The notes below the pieces were generated by a model, which saw nothing but the letters and a program-made list of their open reading frames with translations, had not been told where the DNA came from and did not search any database. Positions 12,404 through 25,845 of a stretch of DNA of 64,000 nucleotides are shown here, one piece after another (position 1 is the first letter of the stretch; each line of letters begins with the position of its first letter). Position numbers and translations under genes: made by a program. Source of the DNA: Rosellinia necatrix (taxonomy: Eukaryota; Ascomycota; Sordariomycetes; Xylariales; Xylariaceae); the NCBI GenBank assembly GCA_021209875.1, contig JAGYVD010000001.1, positions 2,914,001-2,978,000 on the forward strand, in the 5' to 3' direction.

Positions 12404-15400
12404 ACTAAATGTACATAATAATTCGTGGCGCCCGAGCTTCCCGGGTTTGCAAAGGTGTTTTCGGTTTCAACAAGCATGAGCATGAGCATGAGGCATCAAC
12501 TGGCATGGGTATCATAAATTCGGACAGGGGAACAAAAGGGTTACAGGGGACCGGCCGGTCATACTTTTCAACAAAAGGCGTTGGCTATTGTAATGCATGA
12601 TTCCCCTCATCGTTTGATATTTTCTGCAGACATCCAGCATATCGGTCACCAGATACCGATGCTATGGAGATAGAGATGTTGGAGATTCGTCAACCGGATC
12701 TCAATAGAGTTGAAACAACTTCTTGGCTTCCATAACGAGGCGGTTTAAACCCGCGCAATCTCAGTAGTATGGTGACCATGGTGAATAATATTTTCTTATT
12801 GTGTACTGAAACCGCATGTTAATGTTGTCAACACTCGCATTACGGTTCTGATCACGATAGTGTTACTGACTTTCAACGCATGTGGATCACTAATCCGAGT
12901 TAGTTTACCATACGGCTCCTTGGATCACGACACTCTTATTTCATGTCGATTCATAGCCAGCTGTCAGTCTTCTGATATTATATTCAGGAGAAACTATCAT
13001 CATTGGGAATGTGATTTGGTCCCTGTTGCATAATAGCACTTCTGCTCTCTATGTTAACTCAAAGTCAGAACTCTGGTTTCATAGCAGGTTAGTGCTTTTG
13101 TTTCCGTCATCTCCCATTTATCAGTATCTTCGTAAGGGCCACCCACACGCTCCATCAACTGGAACCCACGCCGTTTCCATTTCATAACACTTACCTAAAT
13201 ATTGTCTCCCACATAATTTTAATAATCATAATAGTCTACGTTGTCAATTTAGGTGAGGAACAGCTCCCCAAGATACGAGGAGAGACAAAGCTTGATCTCA
13301 GGGTATTCATGCTTTCGTCGGTATATGTGTACTCTGCAACTATCACACAACCTCATGGCATCTTATTTATTGTTTCACGGTGAGGCAATGATATTATCGG
13401 GCTCACCACTCTCGTCAAGGGTCCGAGAATATATTCACTTCTTCGTATTTGCTTGCAACCCATACAACGTGAATGGAGTTTAGATTGGTGGCTCGATATT
13501 ATTGGTTTCAGTAGTGTTTTTCTTTTCCTTTTAAGAGAAAAAAAACAACGGGGGGGGGAGCTATACTTCTGCGTCATTGGACCGCAAATTATGATATTCA
13601 GCACAGCACCAAGGTATAGTCATATATAAGACTTATTGGCGACCAATTTCCTGGCTTGATAGCACTCTACTTTTGATTGATGACCATAGTTATGTCATGG
13701 CAGAGCACCACGGTTCCGTCCTGTAACAAATTGCCGCTGTGAGAATATTTTGGTTTTCACCAATACAGGCAAGCTTACCTTATATAGTATCTCCATAACA
13801 ATTATTTCATTATTCCCCCTCATATTTGATATCACCAATGGGCCTATGGATAATATTTCATTGCGAAAGTTGTCTATCACCTAAGTAGTGTATTATATTG
13901 TCAGATAAATGGATCACATAGCGAGGTACCTGCTACCCTAGGGGGTAGCTCTGAGGGCATAATTGTGTATATAAGGACTGAAGGCCTCCCACCTAGATGG
14001 CAGGCTCAGGAATCAATGATATTGAGCCCTACCCCTATACTAAGCTATCTACCTACGACCCAGCTGCTGCCTCATAGTGACTAGACCTCACTCTGGGCAA
14101 TCCTAACATGACAATCCCCGACTGATATCTACATTTAAGGTGCGGACAATTGCCGCCTACCGCTCAGGAGGCTCAGTGTTATAGTTACAACACATCGACA
14201 ACGGCATAATATCATGGCCGGTATCCTGACTCTAGTTGATTATTACCGGCCCAAGAAGTAATCCACTTGCAGTATGGTGCAATTATCATTCAACTACCCA
14301 AGGTAAAAGATGGCCTGAAATTATCATCAAATCCAAGTTTATTGCACGGTGCCACAGTCACGCCTGTGGCATATAAATGGCTGCAGACTGCCAAGTTCTC
14401 GACCTGTAATTTCCTACTTTTGTCTCTGTAACGATGGCGTTGTGGTAAAGTGCTGTGGCCCTGTTTCGTAGCTGGCAGCCAGATAGTTACTACTTAAGCC
14501 ATAGCCATCATGTGTCTTACTATTCTTGACATGTTAGTCGTTTGTGGCTGACGTATCGATTGCCAAGTTACTCAAAGGAGTATGCCGAATAGGATCATAC
14601 CCGTCAAGAATATGCAAGCCACAGAAAGCCAGCCCCAGCCTGGCCCTGGAATTATACGACGGCAATCTATTCTGACACTGGAGGAGGCTTCAACCTTGAT
14701 GCCTGCTTAGGTGAGTATTTACAATACATTTGACATAAGACATGCCCCATTGATAGCTGAGGGCAACAAACAGACACTCCAGCTAACGCTTATCAGAATT
14801 TCCAAGGACCTCTTTTGTTGACCTGATTTTTTTTTTTTTGCATTACTCGTTTATCATCATCCGTGCGGTTGTCATGCATTAGCCGCCCGCGGAATACTTC
14901 GATCGCTATTTCGGCAGGCATTGACATGTACATATGGACGCCCCAGCGCAACGTAGCACGGCTCTGTCATCAGAGACACAGGTCAAGGCTGAGCCCTACC
15001 CGTGGCGCTACCACCCACATCATGAGTAGTCCTTCTACTTATTCTGTAACAAGCCCTGCCGGTTCTAGAACTGCGCCTACAAAGTCACTAGGGACGTTGG
15101 CAGCCTCGAGTCCTGTTTTGTTCCCTTAAGATGGGCGGACAGGGCCGGTGTGACACCTCTTAAAACCGAGTGGTGTAGGTTACATGCAGTAAAATAAACA
15201 AAAAAGCAACTTACTAAGCTGGAGCCTGCTTCAAAGCCCGGATTTGAACTGGGTAATCACGGGTATACAGCTAACCCATGGGGGTTGGGAGGCGTTTTGG
15301 CATAGATTCGCGATATACGGTTCCCATGCGGGTACTAGTGTAGTTGCTGGCATAAGGCGTCGTCTTAAACCTGGCCCCTTAAGCGGCGTAAATATTAGAT

Positions 15401-15885
15401 TGGGTGGGAACCGGTAACTATAGCTGGACAGCCGTTGGCCCGAGTAACACAATTATCGTCTTAGTCGTGCGGGCATATACGCTATACTACTATCTTTAAT
15501 ATTAAGCGACCAAGGGGGGTATCGACCAGAGTTTCCAAGGGACTGGTTTGTTGATAACGTCTACATTTTACATACACTACACTAGTAGTATTGCCTCGTC
15601 TATTGCTGCCCCCGTCATCTTCCTCACCCCACAGAACCGAAGAAGGCATCCCCAGACGAGGACGAAAATAATCCAGAAGAGGCGACGGACTGGGGTTCAA
15701 CAGACCTCCTTCCACGACCGTCATTTCGCGTACCGGGCAAATCATCAGGCAATAATTAGAAAAACAAAGCCTGCCTGGGGGGACTTTCGTATACGTTCGC
15801 CCTTGTTCCCTACTCGACCTCACATGATCTTCGTCCGAATTCGTCTCCAGAATGGAGGGAAGGAAGGGGGAAGGGTACACAGCAG

Positions 15886-15965
15886 CAGCAGTACTCGTAA
15901 TGGTAGTAGTAGCAGTAGCAGTAGCAGTAGCAGCAGTAGTAGTTAGTAGCAGGCAATAGTAGTGC
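15886..15965. repeat. AGT/AGC trinucleotide repeat
   Basis: Interrupted AGC, AGT and CAGT triplets over about 80 nt. Frame translations give poly-Ser on one strand and poly-Thr/Ala on the other, which explains the spurious open frames. Confidence 0.85.
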
Positions 15966-17730
15966 GGCGGCAGCATAGGTAGTCTTAGCACAACGGGTAC
16001 CCTAAACCTTGTAGGTAGAGCGCCGGTACCTCAAGGGTATCGCATTCCCACCCTTCCCGCCTCAGATAGCTCCTTAGGTACTTCCCTTAAACCCTCCCCC
16101 CCCCCTCCCCGGTCCTCCAAGTAATGCGTACGTGCGAGGGTTAACCTGGCTGACGTCTCTTTCATGTCGTGTTGCCTATCACGGCCTGCATAACCAGGGA
16201 CAGCTTCCACACTTCTCTTGAGGGGGGGGGGAAGGGGAAGCCAACATTTAAATTGCAGTTTTTCCCTTCCTGTGCAACAGCCGCGGCTACTAGGATTGGG
16301 GGCATAGGCAAACATACGTAAAGATGCATGACACAACGACATTGGGGTAGGACACAAGACATCTGACAACATACAAAAGCAAAAAAAAAAAAAAACCAAC
16401 CTAAAGAAAAAAAGATTTGAGGCGCCATGAAAAGATGAGGGAGGGGTGTGTATGTGAATGAGTGTATGTGTGTAGTGTGTGTGTGTGGGGAGGGGGGCAG
16501 TAATGGCGTTTTTCCCGTTTTCCGTCAACAGCTACTAGTGTTCGGGCGTACATGACAATGCGCCGTAGACTATAAGTAGTTGTATGGATGTATGTATCTC
16601 GGTCCAAAAAAAGTGCCTGATGCCGTACAGTAAATAAAATGTGGCGTAAACCGCAACCGGGGATTGGCCGGGAACGAGAAAGGGAAGGGGGAATAAAAGG
16701 GGAGGGGAGAGATGGGGAAGGGGGTGAGGGCGTGTGGCCTTTTGTCAGATCGGCTTAAGCCTCTCCCACGAGATTCGTTAGAAATCCCGCTAGGTTACCT
16801 AGTTATCCGGGGGTTGGTTGGAAGCTATCTTTTTTTCATTACGGGGGGACGGGTAGGCTAGTCTGACACAGCTTTGCTATGTTTTTTTTTTTTCAGCTTG
16901 TGCTCGATACAATCGGTAGGCGTAACATGATCAGCGATCGAATGGGTGGTTCGGCAACGGGGAAATATGTAGGTAATGCGCGTGGGAAATTATATTATTA
17001 GCGTAGCTGAGACGGCTCGCAGTCCGGTACGTCGGGAGCCAAAACGCCCAAGCGTCGGAGCGGAAAAGAACTAAACACAAAAAAAGAGAACTATCCGAAA
17101 CAAGTGTGGAAATCCGACTCTGTATTTTTTTTTTTTTGCCCGCCTATCTTCTTTTCCTTTTAGCGCCGTCCCGTTCGGGTCTTATTTTTATTTATTTATT
17201 TTTATTTTTATATACTAGGTATAGTTATATTCCTTAGCCACTTCCTCGTGCCGGAAGCCGGAAGGTCGAGATCGGCTCTGGCATCCCCGGTTCATATGCG
17301 CCAAGAGCTAGTCATTACGCTACACTCATAGCGTATGTAGTAGTTACCTGGTAGTTATTTACATACCTAGGTAGTAGATAGGCCAGCTGTTGGAAATTGA
17401 AACCGTCCTCGTGATGTCCAGCCGAGGGGGGAGGTTGTGTAAGGAAGGAGGGAGGAAGGAGAGGATGGGGACGATGGAGACGATGGGGACGACGGGGACG
17501 ACGGGGACGAAGATTGTAGCGGTAAATAAATGAAGACTCGACAATCGACAACTAATCATTTCAAAGCTGAACAGCGGATAACGGGGCACGGGAATGGCGT
17601 GTAGGTTGGAACCTTGGGAATGCGTACTGTGGTCTTGTCAGGTCAGCTAAGCTCAGACCCATCAATCATCCTTATTAGTTTCCCGTTCGGGAACTTCCAC
17701 GGCGTTGCACCACATAGTGTTTACGTAGAC

Positions 17731-17814
17731 TCACACTCACGTACACTACACACACATACACACATACACTACATACATACATACATACATACACACATTA
17801 CATTACACACACAG
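17731..17814. repeat. CA / CATA microsatellite
   Basis: Imperfect CA and CATACATA tracts. Confidence 0.85.
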
Positions 17815-18291
17815 AGCAGGCAGGTCACGGCCGTGGTCATGGGAGAGCGGGCTCCAGGGAAAGCCCTACCGCATAGCACCAGTGCCAGGGTAACCCCTGC
17901 AGTCGCTTAGAGGCGTGTCATAATATACCGTATACCCGTGACGTACGGCAGGTGGTTGGGTGGCTTGTCGTGGGAGAGGATAGGAAGACGACCTTGCTGT
18001 AATGTAATGTAGGTAGTGTAATGTAGGTAGTGTAGGTAGGGTATGCAGGAATGTGTATAGCATCAGTGGTGAAGGATAAAGTACGTGTAGAGCATTGTTT
18101 CGGTCCGCTCGTATCATACACGGCCCAGGCCTTGGCGGGCGCCCGGCCGGGAACTACAGACAGAGTCAAGAGATAAGGGTGTAAGTAGTGCTTGTATCAA
18201 GGCCCAGCAAAGTCCGGCAAGAATTCAAAGGCAAAAGCACGCGAATCATACCACCCTTCATCCCCCATCAATATTTCTATTTTAATACTCA

Positions 18292-18378
18292 TGATAGATG
18301 GATAGATAGATAGATAGATAGATGAATAGATAGATAGATAAATCGATAGATAGTGTAGAGAGATAGATGGATGGATGG
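18292..18378. repeat. GATA microsatellite
   Basis: Imperfect (GATA)n with GATG and AATC interruptions. Confidence 0.9.
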
Positions 18379-19078
18379 ACATATATGTCTAGGCACGCGA
18401 ACGAAAGGGGAAATCGAATAACGCTGCCTCTTTGCCGATGGCAAACGATCCATGATCTCGAGGGACGATAGTAGAAACATAGTAAGATCTGAGCAAGTTT
18501 TCATTTGCAGTATATGTACACGTGTAGATGGCTCCAGAATCAATGGCTTGCCCCGCTATCGTTTTCGTACTCGACTGGGAATAACAAATTGCTTAGAAAG
18601 AAAGATCAGGACTGCCGCGACTCTAACCACCTAGTTATACCGAAACGCTCCTAGTTCCTTTTCTGTGTGGCTTTCCCACCGACTCCAAATTCCATTTCGA
18701 GCGCAAGCGAGCGGCGGCTTACTTATCGTTACACGGGTGCAAGCTCCTGTTCACCGTCAGCTGTATTAGGTAGATTCGCCACAGGGGGCAGAAACGAGAC
18801 AAAAGTCGGGAATGTCAAGAGGCCGGAATATTGCCAAGGAATCAGACATCAATCTCTTATATTCGCGTATAACCTGCCTCCCAGTGCTGCCCTAGGCCAA
18901 GTAGGTTGGCTAACTAGTTCATCGCCGACTGGGACGAACGACGTGCAATTAACTTCTGATTTGTGATGGACACACAATTTCCTGAGAACGCGCTTGTCCT
19001 CACGGCCGAATTGTCAGGGATCGATGCGGCTCGATCGCGCTGTGCGACGCTTTCGCCACCCAAGCCATCGTGTACAGG

Positions 19079-19087
19079 TGTGTATGT

Positions 19088-19150
<63 letters not shown>

Positions 19151-19179
19151 TGTGTGTGTGTGCGCGTGTGTGTGTGTGG
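19079..19179. repeat. GT microsatellite, about 100 nt
   Basis: Nearly pure (GT)n with a few TATG and CGCG interruptions. Alternating purine-pyrimidine of this length can adopt Z-form DNA. Confidence 0.95.
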
Positions 19180-19622
19180 TTGGTCATGCTACTAAAACCC
19201 CGGCCCTGGACACATTACCGTGTCGCCTCCAGTGCATGAAGGCGAATCGTAACAATCTCCGACGCTAATCGTACATCATATCTGAACATGACCAAAAACA
19301 ATGCCTGGGTCCCTTTTATGACCTGCCGTAACGCCGACGCAAAACCTCCCCCCCGCTAAACATCCAAGCCCCCCCTCTCCCCTTCCCATCATAGCCGCTT
19401 GGTTCGGGGCCTTCCAATCCATTTTTTGACCAGTGTCTATAATGCCAAGTCTAGGCAAATAGCAGATAACCACCACCCTCGGTAGTGAAGTCGTGAGGGG
19501 CCAAGTAAAAAATAGCAGAGAACCAACCCACTGCCGTAGCGTAGCAAGGTTATGCGCAAACAAACTCGGGAAATATTACTACAAGGTGATTGTGGCTAGC
19601 TGTGGGCAGTGGGTCTCTCTTA

Positions 19623-22600
19623 TTATCGAGTAATGTTGTATGCGGGAGCGATAAAGGCCCTGACGCCGAGTTCGGCAAAGCGCCGAACGACATTGGTTGT
19701 GCCTCCGGTCACGCGTGCCTCGTCCTGGATGAACTTGCGCGCCACGGCAAGCTTACTCTTCGGGTCGCTTTCGTCGAGATGCGGGGGGAGTGCGCTCTCG
19801 AAATCCGGGGGGAACTTGTGCGTCAACGCTCGAATGACCGCCAGCGAATACAAAACATCGCGATTCTCCCGCCCATCGAGCAGCTCGCGGAGCCGCGCTA
19901 GCATGTGATCTCTCTGAGGTGTCAGATCCATGTTGGGTTGATCTTTGATGAGTAAGAATTCGGCTAGATTATGCCAAAACCCAAGTTCCCTATTCCTGTG
20001 ATAATTGATGCTGTCCGGGTTCTGAAGCGGGGACCGCAGCGGGTTATGATCGAGGAACTCTCCCGAGAGCAAAGTCTCGAAGACCACCGTTCTATTATAG
20101 GCCTCGTACCCGTCGTCCGTCGTCGGAAGGCCGTGGCCCATATTGGTCTTGTACTCGATCGAATACACCAAGGTAGCCAATTCCCACACCACGCGGAACT
20201 CGAGATTAGCCGAGTACGCCATCCCAGACACGTCGCTGGTCGTGGTCGTAGCCAGTGACTGCAGGAAGGCTGCCAGGATTTCCTGAACACGTGCGTTGGA
20301 TGCCAAGGCATTTGACCCATAGGGCTTCAGGTACCAATCCGTCTCGAAGAATTTCTCCAGTCCGGGGGCATAGACTTGTTCGTACAGATCCTGCACTTCG
20401 AGGAGCTTTTCCTGGCTCAGGGGAGTATCGACGGAGGGCGAGACAGCATTGCCGATGGAGACAAGCTCTTGGACCTTCATCTTGTGTACTGAAATACCAG
20501 AGTAAGTCGGGATTCGTTCCATATAAGGCGGTTGTATTGGATGCGAGGAAGTTGGATGCAAGGGGACGAAAGATGGACCGCCCCCTCTAAGGTGCGGAGG
20601 GCCTTTGATCCTATAATCAACAACAGAGGGGAAGGCAGGTGTGGTCGCTGGAACTGAAAAATGGGAGGTCGACATACTCGAGGATGCGAGGCCACTATCC
20701 AGAGGGTGGTCCAGCGTATGGTAAGAGTGGCCTTCTGTCTTGATGCCCGAGACGGCCGGGTTTCCGATCGAAGCCAGGCCCGAGCTGTACGTGGAGGTGG
20801 GAGGGGCAGCCGCGCCGGGCATGCCCGACACAGTCGTATACGAGGCAGCGGTACTAGGTGTCAGCGCAGAGGAGGCAGAAGCAGAGACGGAGGCGGAGGG
20901 TGCGTTCAGGGGGATGGACGATGAGGAGGACGCCGAGGTCGGGGTTGCCGAGTTATGCGCCGAGTGGATGCCGCCCGTCGCGTGGTGTGACGGCTGGGCC
21001 TGCTGGGACTGGTGCGGCTGGTGCGATTGATGCGCCTGCGATTGATGCGCCTGCGATTGCTGCGGCGATGGCTGCTGCTGGTTTTTGAAGATGGGGTCGT
21101 AGCCCATGCATTCACGTTTGGACTTCTGGCAATTCTTGCAAGTCGGGTGAAGTTCGTCGCACTAGATGCACGGCAGTTTGTTAGAGCCCGAAGCTAGAGC
21201 GTAGGGGACACGGCAGGTTGTCGAGGGGTAGATGTCGAAGGGTAGATGTCGAGGGGCAGATGTCGAGGGGCAGATGTCGAGGGGCAGGCAGGTATCGGGA
21301 GGGTTGGCAGCTGTGGCCCTGCAGCTGCGGTGGGACAGCTTCAAGAGACGACGTCGTTGATGGCTTCAGGTGGCATGTGGGGAAGGTGAGGGGGGGAGAG
21401 AGGTGTATAGCTGGAGGGGGACGACGGAACACTAAACGGGGCTTAGGTTGGACAAGTTAAACGTTGACATGGCCGGGGGAAGGAGGGTCTGGCGCAGTTT
21501 TTGGCCTAGAGCTTTCCGTTTTTTTTTTTCTTTTTTTTTTTTTTTTTGACCTTGTCTGACCGCGGGTTGGCGCATGTTTGCTGGATCTGGCTCGCTCGCT
21601 TCACAGTAGCGCAAGTCGCCTGTTCCCAAGCGAAACCCCAAGCGAGAGCGAGTAGCGACAGTAGCGGCCACTCCAGACACACAACACCGCAATCCAGACA
21701 GACATCCCTTGCTCCTCTGCTGGGACTGCAACTTGTCCAACCTTAACTTGTCCAACCTTAACTTTCCCATCTTGCTTCCCCCCAACGCCCTCCCTAGTAT
21801 TATGTTTAAAAGACTGGCTGCATCCCGTTCCCTCTCCCCCCCCCGCATAGATGATCGAGCCAAGGAAAATAGTGATCAACACATACCTTGATGCGCCGTT
21901 TGCGACATGTCAAACAACCTGTTTTGGTCCGACGTTTTATCTCCTATAGACAGACGGGTGAGAAATCATGGCCAGGTGGGTTATTCGAATCATAGGGCAA
22001 TCAATAGGCACCCGGAGGAGGAACGGCTTTCTCACCTTCTTATGGCGCCCGGCCGTAAGCACTGTGCCCGGCCCGCCCGGCGGTAGAGGGAATCTCCCGC
22101 CCATGGCATCCGGGGATAGGCCTGCATACGCGTTGCCCACCATGTTGTTGAGGGGGACCTGTTGCTGGTAGTACAAGGGCTGCTGTCCCGGGGCTGAGGG
22201 CACGGGCGACAGAGGCATGGCCATGGCCATGTGCTGCTGCTGCTGGGACTGCTGCTGCACGGGGTCAAACGTGCGCATGCTCGGCAGCGGCATCGCGTTG
22301 TTGGTCGTCGCATGCGGGCTCGCTCTATAGGGATCGTGCGTCGGCGGGGCCGGGTTTGCGTAGCCGTAGTGCGCACCGCCCATCCCACCCGTCGCGTATA
22401 CGGACGACGTCGAATAGGGGGGAGGCTGTCGGGGCGTCCCGGGTAGATGGGGCGGCTGGTTGTGCGACATCGTTTCGGACGAGGGCGTGGCGGCGCTGCC
22501 GTCGTCGTCTCTCTCTGGCTGGCCGTCCGTCGCCTTCTGTTGGCCCTCAGCGATGATGGCGCCCGGGTCCGTGGGGATGGCCGGCGTTGTTGGTGTGGTG

Positions 22601-23127
22601 GAGGGTTGAGATTGGTCAGTAGCGACAGTGGCCTTCTCCGTCACGACGGCGGACGAAGAGGTAGGTGGTGTCGATGTTGATGTCGACGTCGAGATTGGAG
22701 CATCTGAAACGTGATCCTGTTGTAGTAGTTGGTGACCCTGATCCTCCGAGCCCGTCTCTCGCGGCTGCGCTGGCTCCTTCTCCGGCTCGTGTGCTGCTGT
22801 AGCTATTTCTGGCGCTCGGGCTGCATCTGCATCGGGTGGTTGAGGATTCGGGGACTGTCGAATGCGCTCCTGCTGTTGGGAGGCATTGGTCTCTGCCTCG
22901 GGCGGCGTGGGAGCCCAGGTCTGTGCCTCTCTCGGTTTGTTGTGTCCAAGGGCAGCAGTAGCAGCAGCGGCGGCGGCGGCGGCGGCAGCTTGTGACGAAT
23001 GCTGTGACGAAGGCTCTGGCCGGGATTTTGACGGTATTGGTGGGAGGGCATGGGCTGGTTCTTCAGCAACGGCAGAGGCCGGTTCAGGCTGAGGTTGAGC
23101 CTGTGGCTGTTCCTGTGCCTCTGCCAT
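19623..23127 (-). CDS. Zn2Cys6 fungal transcription factor
   Basis: Three exons, 22036-23127, 21887-21943 and 19623-21161, give 895 residues. Exon 1 (364 residues) is a disordered Gln/Pro/Ala/Thr-rich region with poly-Ala near residue 50. The binuclear zinc cluster spans all three exons: RHKK | EIKRRTKTGCLTCRKRRIK | CDELHPTCKNCQKSKREC. Its cysteines at 374, 377, 384, 391, 394 and 401 fit CX2CX6CX6CX2CX6C exactly. A second Gln/His-rich linker follows (about 410-560). The C-terminal half, with the LYEQVYAPGLEKFFETDWY segment, looks like a Fungal_trans_2-type regulatory domain. Intron 1 is 92 nt; intron 2 is 725 nt and sits at the position often interrupted in this class (between Lys and Cys). 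An extra in-frame intron near 20480-20600 cannot be excluded (TTTCAG acceptor before VHKMKV). It is expected to be a nuclear DNA-binding regulator; targets are unknown. Confidence 0.9.
21162..21886 (-). other. Unusually long 725-nt intron inside the zinc-cluster coding region
   Basis: The donor GTATGT (next to 21887) and acceptor ATCTAG (next to 21161) are required to join the two halves of the zinc cluster. The intron holds a 14-nt minisatellite (21219-21286) and T-runs at 21520-21547. Confidence 0.85.
21219..21286. repeat. 14-nt minisatellite, about 4-5 copies
   Basis: The unit is CAGATGTCGAGGGG, with a TAGATGTCGA variant, within the long intron of the zinc-cluster gene. Confidence 0.85.
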
Positions 23128-23323
23128 TTTGATTTGATTTTAAATTGGAACTGCTCTATGGGGCCTCGATCTGGGCAGGGGCACGCACAATCGAGGTTGC
23201 AGCAGCTGCTGCGAAAAGGTAACGAAGCCCGCAGCAGACCAGGGACTGGACCGGACAGGCCCTGGCGCCCCGGGTCGAGCGGTGCGGTACCTAGACCGGT
23301 GGCTAGCTATGCGACAAGCGAGA

Positions 23324-23324
<1 letters not shown>

Positions 23325-23354
<30 letters not shown>
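23325..23354. repeat. GTGC tetranucleotide repeat
   Basis: (GTGC)n just upstream of the zinc-cluster gene start, in its likely promoter region. Confidence 0.9.
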
Positions 23355-23816
23355 TCGCGCGAGGGAGAGGAGCCAGGGGAGGGGATCCCAAGGGGGGAAA
23401 CGCAGCGCCGCAACAGCAGAGAGTCAGAAAACAATGGTGATGGTGGTCCGATAATCGAGGTCTTTCGACGCGACCCTGGGCCGAAATTCCTGTTAGCTCA
23501 ACCTGCCGGTGCAATGGGCGTTTTTTTTTCTCTCGCATCGACTCCGTCTAGCCACTTGGCTGGCTACCCTTTCCGTGCTAGCGCCCGGTCCGCGACTAAT
23601 AAATAAATGCACGCTGCGACCGAAATTCAAGGAAATGGAGCTTTGAGGCTGCTCGGGTGGTTCGTTCGTGCAGCGAGGGGGGGTGGTACCAGCTTGTCGC
23701 CTGTGCGTGGACGGGTACAGCCATGGGTACAGCGACCGGCACAGCCATGGGTACAGCCCATAGGTACAGCCCATAGGTACAGCAGTGGGTAGTGTACACT
23801 ACATCTAGACAGCCAT

Positions 23817-23935
23817 GGGTAGTTAACTACCTACTAGGTAGGTAGGTCGGTAGGTAAGTACCTAGGTAGGTAGGTAGATTCCTTAGGTATGGTAAGTAGT
23901 TGAACTACCTACCAAGTAGGTAGTTACAAGTAACC
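23817..23935. repeat. TAGGT/ACCTA palindromic cluster
   Basis: Dense TAGGTAGGT and ACTACCTACC units in both orientations. Confidence 0.9.
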
Positions 23936-24064
23936 AGCAAACAGTACAGAGACGGTACCAGCACGCCTCTTGCCGGCGGGCCCACCACCACCACCATCGC
24001 ATGTACCGTCTCTCGCCCGCCTGCTTTTGTTTATTATGCTGGCCTCTTCGGCCTCACTCTCGTC

Positions 24065-24147
24065 CCTATCCCTTCCCTTCCCTTCCCTTCCCTTCCCTTC
24101 CCTTCCCTATCCCTTCCCTATCCCTTCCCTTCCCTATCCTATCCCTA
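24065..24147. repeat. TTCCC pentanucleotide repeat
   Basis: (CCCTT)n with CCCTAT interruptions; a homopyrimidine tract of about 80 nt. Confidence 0.95.
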
Positions 24148-24717
24148 CTTCGCTTCCCGGCCTTGCAGCCACAAGACGTTGTAATGGCAGAATAAGCTGG
24201 AAATAGTGGAACATGCTGGCGGGATTGACCAGGGGGTAGTCAAAAGGGCCTGCTGGCTATCGCAATCGCCAAGTATATGGAAGTACCTATGATGTACAGG
24301 ATGGATGGTCTGATGCCTACAAGGTACACTAGGGACAGCGGGTGGAAGATGGGGCCGACGGTCTCCAGGGTCCAGACAGCAGTAGGGCTGCTTTGGTGCT
24401 GGAGACAGAGAGAGTCGGAGAGAGGAGGGGAGGGAGATACGATGATGCACAGGCAGGCAGGCAGGCAGGTAAGGTACCTCTTACCTATCCTATCTTCCCC
24501 ACAGCATGCTATGCTGTACCTTGCCTGTAGTTAGCTGCGGTATATACACACGCATGCGCTCCATCATGTATTGAGCTGTACCCCCGAACCACCTGAGACA
24601 CATGGCCTAGTGCCAACGGTCCCTGATGGATGGGCTCACGAACGACAATAGAAACACGCGTCGTAATATGTAAGAGGATACCTGGGGTTGGTTTTAACGA
24701 GATGGTGATTTAGGCGC

Positions 24718-24794
24718 CGATTAGCTGGCTGGGCTGGGCTGGCTGGCCGGCTGGTTCACTGGCTGGTTCACTGGCTGGCTGGCTAGCTAGCTGA
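24718..24794. repeat. GGCT repeat
   Basis: Imperfect (GGCT)n with GGTTCACT insertions. Confidence 0.9.
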
Positions 24795-25845
24795 CGGGCG
24801 GATGAGGGATGATAAGACGGGAGCGGCCGGTCGCTTATAGTGATGGTTGAAGATAGCTTCCGTCCCAAGGTTCATGCGGGCCAGAGCAATATGTAACTTA
24901 CATAGCACGGGGAGTGAGGATAGACGGCTGAGGGCGAGACAGGCCTCCCAGCAAACGGATATGGAAGTATGGTACCTACGTTAGGCATGTCATGTCGACG
25001 TTATGTAAGAGGGCCGATCTAGTGGTCCCTATTGTGGGTTGACTCGGCGGAGACCTCGGTTATGGTGCTGCTGACTTGCCGAAGTCTGTCCTCTTCTTTG
25101 CCGTGCTCTTGCTCTTATGCTCTCTGTTATGTTATTATGTTACGATGCGTGGGAAATGACAAATCTCTCTACACCAACGAGCTGTTCGTCTGGCGACTGG
25201 GGTATAGCAGCTCTTTGGCTGACGTGATAGTGAGCTTGTCCCAAGTGTGAGGATTGAGTTGGGCAGCTGGTGAACCGGTCAATATCCAGATGGATAGACC
25301 TATGCAGCATCAAGCATACCCGGCACAATGCGACGCGACGTTGCAAAGGTTGGGACGAACATAAAGAAATGACTGGTGGCGAGAGGTGGGAATGTGAGGA
25401 GGGACCAGGAAGCACCGCAAAGTACTGTACTCTCGATGCAATATCGTGGGAGGGGAGAGGGAGAGATGGCGGAGGGCATACAAGTATAAGGAATAAAACT
25501 GGGGAAGTTAAAAGGAACTCTTGGAGGGTGTTTGTCCATCACAGATCAGAAATACATCTGCCAGTGTGTGGCGCTTTGTGCAACATATCGGTACAGTACA
25601 AGTACAAAGCCAGTATTGTGGGAATCACGCCCAGTGATCGAAACGGAGGACTTGGTACAATTCTTACTGATATAGGTGAAAAAAAAATGAAAAAAAAATG
25701 AAAAAAAAAAATGAAAAAAAATGAAAAAACCAAATACTCTGATCAACAACAATTTATAAACTGTTTTCTTTCAATATATATGGGAAGCTTCACTATTTCA
25801 ATTTCTAGGGGGAAAATAAAACAAGTTGCATTATCAAACTAGTGT

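Larger units (their letters stand above)
12404..19622. other. Gene desert of about 7.2 kb
   Basis: No gene is supported. 12600-14350 is A+T-rich and stop-dense. 15880-15970 is an AGT/AGC triplet repeat. 16080-16900 has poly-A, poly-T and G-rich tracts. 17731-17814 is CA-rich, 18292-18378 is a GATA repeat and 19079-19179 a GT repeat. Open frames of 100-170 codons here are low-complexity artefacts of these repeats. Palindromic CCTAGGTA units occur near 17360. Confidence 0.6.

Noticed and set aside
15482..16607. Open frames of 130-169 codons in the 15.5-16.6 kb region
   Set aside because: They are produced by AGT/AGC triplets, poly-A and GT-rich repeats; no conserved segments were seen.
23315..23360. 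CRISPR-like or other structured direct repeats
   Set aside because: Simple (GTGC)n microsatellite without spacers; no array anywhere in the window has regular unique spacers.
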